DNA of 8,120 bases. Origin: Candidatus Peribacterales bacterium (GTDB lineage Bacteria > Patescibacteriota > Gracilibacteria > Peribacterales > Peribacteraceae). The notes beneath the pieces are model-generated. The model saw nothing but the letters and a program-made list of their open reading frames with translations. It did not search any database and had not been told where the DNA came from. Positions 4,363 through 8,120 of the stretch are shown here, piece by piece. Made by a program: the position numbers and the translations under genes. Where the stretch lies: assembly GCA_021731345.1 (NCBI GenBank), contig JAKFXO010000087.1, positions 1 to 8,120 of the forward strand, in the 5' to 3' direction. How positions within the stretch are numbered: position 1 is the stretch's first letter; every line of letters starts with the position of its first letter.

Positions 4363-6177
4363 TTACGCGAATACTTTGCCGAACGCGATCTTGCGCTGGA
4401 TGCCGGTAGCGGCGAGAGCAGGTAGACCCATGAGCAGAGCGAGGATCGTATCCATACCTGCACCTGTTTCTGGGAAGTCACCGATGACACCGGATGTGTT
4501 GGTGCGTACGCGCTCCGTGAGCGAGATGCCGCTGACGTCAGCTCCGCGCAGCGTTGCGACGTTATCAAGCATGAGGCCAGTAGGTGCGTTCTCGGCGACA
4601 GAGAGTACATAGGTTGTCTGCCAGCTTTCACCTGGCTTGAGGACTGGCACCTGCCACTCCATGTGACCTTCCGAACGGTTCAGGAGGTACTGCGTATTTT
4701 CTGCGCTGACGTAGGAGAGGTACTGAGTTTCGTAACGGTCGACGATGACGGCGTCTGAAATGACGTGATCAAGCGTGTTACGGATGAAGAGCGTGTAACG
4801 GATAGCTCCTCCTGGAACAGCTTCGCTGCGATCGGCAGTTTTACGGAACACAACTTCATTCTTTGCAATACCGAGCTCGCTGCTTTCAGCGACAACTTTC
4901 GTCACATCGCGGGAGATGTAGCCGTTCATACCGTCAGCCACAGATCCTGCGGTCAAGATGGCATCAAGCGGAGCATCGGAACGAACGCGGACAGTGTACG
5001 AGAACGTGCGAGTGTCTCTTGGTGCAATCTGAGCGATGAGCCAGCGAACGTTGTTACCGTCCGAGATACCACCTTCCGTTGCCGAGACGAACTCACCGAA
5101 CTGCGGCATGTTGGCGCTGATGGCCACCTGCGTACCGACGATGTCGGATGTGTTGGTCGCCTTGATGACGTAGGTCAGAAGCTGACCGATTTCTGCGGTG
5201 TTGCGGTTATCAGTGATAGACGTCGTGATGGCGTTGTATGGGAGTCCGAAGCGGACAACAGTCTCGTCAAGCGCGCTGATCGTGCCTACGTAAGCACGTG
5301 CGCGGATGGCAAAGCGGTCGACAGCGTCACGATCCACCAAAACGGTGTAGGAGAAAACTTTCTCTACGCCTGGGTTGAGGGTGACATTTTTCCATGTCAC
5401 GTTGTAGCTGTCGCGTACTCCACCATCACTGATGTTCAGATAGTCAGACATGTACGGCATGGATGCGCGGACATCTGTCGTTTTGGCTGTAGAAGACGTG
5501 TTCTTTACGCGAACCGTGTACGTCAGGTTCTGACCTGGTGTGATGAACTCACGACCGTCGGTGATGCTGACTTTGTACGTGTCGTTCTGAGGAGCGGTGT
5601 AGTTTTCAACGAGCGTTGTATCTGTGGCCTCCTCACCGCTCACGATTGCGCGAGCAACCATGTACTGACCGACTGCAGCCTCAGGCTTTACGTTTGCATT
5701 CACCGTGATGGTGCGCGTGACGTTCTTGTAGACCGAGATATTCGTCCAACGAACGTGACCTTCATGAACATCACCGCTGTCGGATGCGGAGACGATGTTT
5801 CCCTGGTGCGGCAAATGGAAGTCCACATTGACGATACGAGCATCTTGGCGCTGCTGTTTAAGCGTAATGACATAGACCATGTTTCCACCTGGAATCACAG
5901 ACTCCTTGCCGTCCGTGACGGTGATGAAGTTTCCACTAAGTCCAAGACCCTCGAAGTCATCATCAAGATTTTCACAATCATCATCTTGTGGATAATCCAC
6001 ACGCCCATCATTGTCGTTGTCCTGACCATCAGAACATTGACTGAAGACAGCGAGTGATAGCTCCGAGCTCACCGCCATAAGAGTGGTGAACGAGAGCGAC
6101 AGCACAAGCGTCAGAGCCAGAGCCGAGGCGATTTTCTTCGAGTTCGCCGTACACGATTGAAGGAAGGCCTGTACCAC
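4363..6177 (-). CDS. Secreted DUF11-like repeat surface protein with LPXTG-like anchor
   Basis: A 604-residue exported protein, likely displayed on the cell surface. A signal peptide with hydrophobic core is at about 16-36. Next is an acidic segment bounded by C48 and C68 containing DNDNDGRVD (53-61), a calcium-loop-type DxDxDG pattern. Four beta-sandwich repeats follow (about 84-200, 201-317, 318-432, 433-567), each opening with a 'xPGxxxxYTVxVKN' strand pair and later 'DGxxxxxxWxxxxLxPG', typical of DUF11/CARDB-like domains. The end is FPETGAG (568-574), a hydrophobic helix and a basic tail (QRKIAFGKVFA), the layout of a sortase signal with Phe replacing Leu. The start is a GTG at 6177 behind a near-consensus promoter, with no Shine-Dalgarno. 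There are about twelve N-x-S/T sites. Binding partner is unknown; adhesion or surface-layer roles are guesses. Confidence 0.87.
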   Translation of the reverse strand: MVQAFLQSCTANSKKIASALALTLVLSLSFTTLMAVSSELSLAVFSQCSDGQDNDNDGRVDYPQDDDCENLDDDFEGLGLSGNFITVTDGKESVIPGGNMVYVITLKQQRQDARIVNVDFHLPHQGNIVSASDSGDVHEGHVRWTNISVYKNVTRTITVNANVKPEAAVGQYMVARAIVSGEEATDTTLVENYTAPQNDTYKVSITDGREFITPGQNLTYTVRVKNTSSTAKTTDVRASMPYMSDYLNISDGGVRDSYNVTWKNVTLNPGVEKVFSYTVLVDRDAVDRFAIRARAYVGTISALDETVVRFGLPYNAITTSITDNRNTAEIGQLLTYVIKATNTSDIVGTQVAISANMPQFGEFVSATEGGISDGNNVRWLIAQIAPRDTRTFSYTVRVRSDAPLDAILTAGSVADGMNGYISRDVTKVVAESSELGIAKNEVVFRKTADRSEAVPGGAIRYTLFIRNTLDHVISDAVIVDRYETQYLSYVSAENTQYLLNRSEGHMEWQVPVLKPGESWQTTYVLSVAENAPTGLMLDNVATLRGADVSGISLTERVRTNTSGVIGDFPETGAGMDTILALLMGLPALAATGIQRKIAFGKVFA

Positions 6178-6209
6178 GAGTGGAGGGGGTAGGATTGAAA
6201 AAGGAGGTA

Positions 6210-6238
6210 GTTATATACGTATTTGCTATATATGTCAA
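6210..6238 (-). promoter_or_regulatory. Near-consensus sigma70 promoter of the surface-protein gene
   Basis: On the minus strand TTGACA (6233-6238) and TATAAC (6210-6215) are separated by exactly 17 nt; only one base differs from consensus. Transcription should start near 6203, giving a leader of about 26 nt that is almost wholly pyrimidine. An 8-bp palindrome ATACGTAT (6215-6222) overlaps the spacer and the first -10 base. This is the strongest promoter in the window and fits an abundant surface protein. Confidence 0.88.
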
Positions 6239-6266
6239 ATAGTTTTACATCGTTAATTCAACATAT

Positions 6267-6301
6267 CAGCCTAAAAGTGGCCTATGAAGGCTTTTTGGCT
6301 G
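6267..6301 (-). terminator. Imperfect hairpin over the stop of the ligase/peptidase gene
   Basis: Nested inverted repeats CAGCC/GGCTG, AAAA/TTTT and GGCCT/AGGCT fold into a stem of about 14 bp with two small bulges and an ATGA loop. The TAG stop of the minus-strand gene lies at the loop. Downstream on that strand there is no U-tract, so it may be an RNA 3'-end or processing hairpin rather than a classical terminator. Confidence 0.45.
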
Positions 6302-8120
6302 ATTTCTTTGATTTTGGTGCTTTGGGTACCTTTTTCACGCGAAGGTACTTAGGGAGGATAAGTGCCTCCTTTACTTCGCTCATTTGATCAATGAGCCCAA
6401 GGTCCTCAATAGCGATCTTTCCTACGTAGAGGCGCCTAATATCCCCTCCTTCACGAACAAACTGTTCAATAGCTCGGTATCCCCTGAAGTAGACGAGTGC
6501 TTTCGTGAAAGCTCCTGGTTCCGCGGTTCTGGAGACGCCTCTCTTGAAGTCTGCCGTCTTCATGATGGCTTTTTCAGCTGTATAGCCGAGCTCTTCCGTC
6601 AGATAGCGACGAGTCTCTGCAAAGGAGTGTTCCATAGCATATGCCACACCGAGGACACCTTTTGCATGCTGGTATCTCTTTTCGTGGTGCGGTGAGAGCA
6701 CGCGAATCTGGCTGAAGATGGCGAGCCCTTCCTGCGTATCCAGATAATTGGCAAAGCCCCTACGGAAGAGTTCGTACGGCTGGATGGCTCCATTCTCAGC
6801 GGTGAGCACGTGAGTTTCTATCTCGTGAGCCACGAGAGATTCGATGTGCATCGGGCTAAAGCGCGCCCCTGCACGGATGAAGATTTTCTTGCCGCCGACG
6901 GCGCAGTCAGAAATCATCGATGATTTGATGGATACCTGCCAGTCATGAAGGCCATACGCCAGCATAACGTTATCAAACTGTGCCTTGGCTTCTTCTGCGC
7001 TCATTTGCTCGCTATCTGGTACCGGTAGGTCACACGCCTTACGCGAACGTAGGTGCGCTTCTGCAAAACCGATGAGAGCCGTACTAGGAGCTCCAAAGAG
7101 TGCAAGGCTGGCTGCGCTGAACTTTTCTCCGTCACCTCGCGCACGGATCAGCTCAATTTTCAGCAGAAGTTCTCGTCGTTTTTTGCGCAGTAAGATGCCG
7201 AGCGGAGAATCATCGGTATCGATTTTCCGTAGATTCTCCTCGGCTTGTGCCAGATCAATCTTTGGATCTCGTTGCAAAAAAACCGGATTGTAATCTTTGT
7301 CCAAGCGACAACGCTCAAGTTCTTCTTCTAGGTTCACAGGCCTCAAATCTCGCAGTACCTGCAAATCTTTATCTACAGCGCAGATAAGACGGTCTGCGGC
7401 GCGGAGGTCCTGCTTCACATTTGTTGTGAGTACGTTGGTCTTTGCTTTTTTACTCGGATCAATCAAGAAGCCAGCAAGATCTCGACGGCCAATGATGGCG
7501 CGAATGTCTTTCACTCCAGTCTCTCCTTTTGTGACGAGTGTCTGAATTTTCCGTCCGCCGATACTAAACTTGATCTTGTAGGTACCTTTTGAGCCTTCCA
7601 CTTTTTCGAGCGCATGACGCTTTTCGAGTTCATCAATGAAATCTGGCGAAAACACCGTCTGCTCCTGTTCTGGTGCAACGGCACAGAGTTCTTCAACCAC
7701 ATAGCTTTCACCAGCAATCTCCAAAATTTCGCGCGGTGCGAGTACAGGCTTATCCGGCTGTCCGTCACGGCGTCTGCCTACTTTTTCTCCAAAGAGTTCC
7801 TGTGCGATGCGCACGCCTTTCTCAGGAGAGCTCACCTTGAGGCCTGAGACGCGCTCAAGTCGTGCTCGTAGTGGTGCGAGGTTAGCGACCTGCACCATGA
7901 GTCCGGCTCGGGCGTTCACCTCCAAAAGCACGGGACCAAGTTCATGATCAATAGTGAGGTCGACCGCCAGATACCCGATATTCGTGATGTACTGAATACG
8001 TGAGGAGATCAGAAGGATTTCTTCCCAACGTGGAATCTGAATGCCAGCAACGGGAGTGCCGTGCGGAAGTTCGTGAAGAATCTTGTTGTACTGTGCTGCG
8101 TGTGTCGTGTCACCTTTTGC
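6282..8120 (-). CDS. Fusion: ATP-grasp ligase (partial) / degenerate retropepsin-like segment / DUF1704 metallopeptidase
   Basis: The frame is open from the right edge to the TAG at 6282, 612 residues; numbering starts at the edge. Residues 1-95 are the end of an ATP-grasp ligase of the RimK/alpha-L-glutamate-ligase-like group: TNIGYLAVDLTID (46-58) and LLEVNARAGLMVQVANL (65-81), with the E-x-N metal motif (E67, N69). Residues about 130-225 resemble RimB/DUF785 retropepsin-like domains, ending IIGRRDLAGFLIDPSK (209-224), but VAPE (148-151) stands where VDTG is expected. A helical charged linker (225-340) follows. The C-terminal part is DUF1704 (KIAA0895/MATCAP, QEGLA family): zinc site HEIETH (432-437), TQEGLA (462-467) and LVYFRGY (542-548). 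The tail is Lys-rich. The ATP-grasp part presumably joins an amino acid or peptide to a carboxyl group; DUF1704 would cleave a C-terminal residue. The target is unknown. A GTG at 7931 lies inside the ATP-grasp motif and is not the start. Confidence 0.82.
   Translation of the reverse strand, partial: AKGDTTHAAQYNKILHELPHGTPVAGIQIPRWEEILLISSRIQYITNIGYLAVDLTIDHELGPVLLEVNARAGLMVQVANLAPLRARLERVSGLKVSSPEKGVRIAQELFGEKVGRRRDGQPDKPVLAPREILEIAGESYVVEELCAVAPEQEQTVFSPDFIDELEKRHALEKVEGSKGTYKIKFSIGGRKIQTLVTKGETGVKDIRAIIGRRDLAGFLIDPSKKAKTNVLTTNVKQDLRAADRLICAVDKDLQVLRDLRPVNLEEELERCRLDKDYNPVFLQRDPKIDLAQAEENLRKIDTDDSPLGILLRKKRRELLLKIELIRARGDGEKFSAASLALFGAPSTALIGFAEAHLRSRKACDLPVPDSEQMSAEEAKAQFDNVMLAYGLHDWQVSIKSSMISDCAVGGKKIFIRAGARFSPMHIESLVAHEIETHVLTAENGAIQPYELFRRGFANYLDTQEGLAIFSQIRVLSPHHEKRYQHAKGVLGVAYAMEHSFAETRRYLTEELGYTAEKAIMKTADFKRGVSRTAEPGAFTKALVYFRGYRAIEQFVREGGDIRRLYVGKIAIEDLGLIDQMSEVKEALILPKYLRVKKVPKAPKSKKSAKKPS

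Noticed and set aside
4765..6057. A 430-codon open frame on the plus strand opposite the surface-protein gene
   Set aside because: The protein has no recognisable domain and an unnatural composition rich in Asp, Arg, Cys and Val. It mirrors the well-supported minus-strand gene, which has a signal peptide, repeats and an anchor signal.
6200..6387. Perfect AAAGGAGGT on the plus strand (6200-6208) with a downstream ATG at 6232 opening a 51-codon ORF
   Set aside because: The spacing of about 24 nt is too long, the ORF overlaps the end of the ligase/peptidase gene, and the motif is explained as the complement of the pyrimidine-rich leader of the surface gene.
6282..7931. Ligase/peptidase gene starting at the GTG at 7931 as a free-standing 549-residue protein
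   Set aside because: The same frame continues upstream to the window edge with clear ATP-grasp sequence (TNIGYLAVDLTID), and the GTG codes for a Val within the conserved strand.
1..8120. UGA recoded as glycine, as in Gracilibacteria/Absconditabacteria
   Set aside because: All genes read through without in-frame UGA, and one gene ends at UGA followed by UAA.
1..8120. tRNA or rRNA genes, CRISPR arrays, insertion sequences or prophage genes
   Set aside because: I saw no cloverleaf with a CCA end, no regularly spaced repeats, and no transposase or integrase motifs; nearly all of the window is occupied by the listed genes.

Overview
This 8.1 kb window carries nine genes, seven complete and two cut by the window edges. 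It looks like chromosomal DNA from a small-genome bacterium of the Candidate Phyla Radiation (Patescibacteria). The Peribacteria/Peregrinibacteria side of that group is my best guess, with modest confidence. The reasons are: G+C near one half by eye; an almost complete lack of Shine-Dalgarno sequences, with pyrimidine-rich leaders instead; a cell-surface protein with a Cys-flanked acidic Ca-binding motif and DUF11-like repeats; an S16 protein with an Ala-Pro tail; a T4SS-pilin-like membrane protein beside rpsP-khpA; and a fused ATP-grasp/DUF1704 protein. All visible ORFs read through with the standard code, so there is no sign of UGA recoding.

Layout. On the left, prmC (release-factor methyltransferase) and purA (adenylosuccinate synthetase, running off the left edge) are read leftward, 19 nt apart. 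Divergently, across only 36 nt, a GT4 glycosyltransferase is followed after 1 nt by a small DUF721/DciA-like gene. A sigma70-type promoter then starts a rightward unit of rpsP, khpA and a two-helix T4SS-pilin-like protein. That unit ends at a strong bidirectional terminator (4317-4348), shared with a convergent gene from the right. The convergent gene encodes a secreted 604-residue protein with four ~115-residue repeats and an LPXTG-like C-terminus (FPETG). It has its own near-consensus promoter. Upstream of it on the same strand is the 3' part of a large multidomain gene that runs off the right edge.

How they fit together. purA, prmC, rpsP and khpA are housekeeping genes for nucleotide supply and translation. 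The glycosyltransferase, pilin-like protein and anchored repeat protein are cell-envelope functions.

The most unusual gene is the right-hand one. It joins the C-terminal part of an ATP-grasp ligase of the RimK/alpha-L-glutamate-ligase-like type, a retropepsin-like segment that has lost its catalytic Asp motif, and a DUF1704 (MATCAP/QEGLA) metallopeptidase with an intact HEIETH...QEGLA signature. A ligase that adds amino acids and a peptidase that could remove them would then be one polypeptide, analogous to the tubulin tyrosine ligase/MATCAP pair of eukaryotes. This is the best candidate for an undescribed system here.
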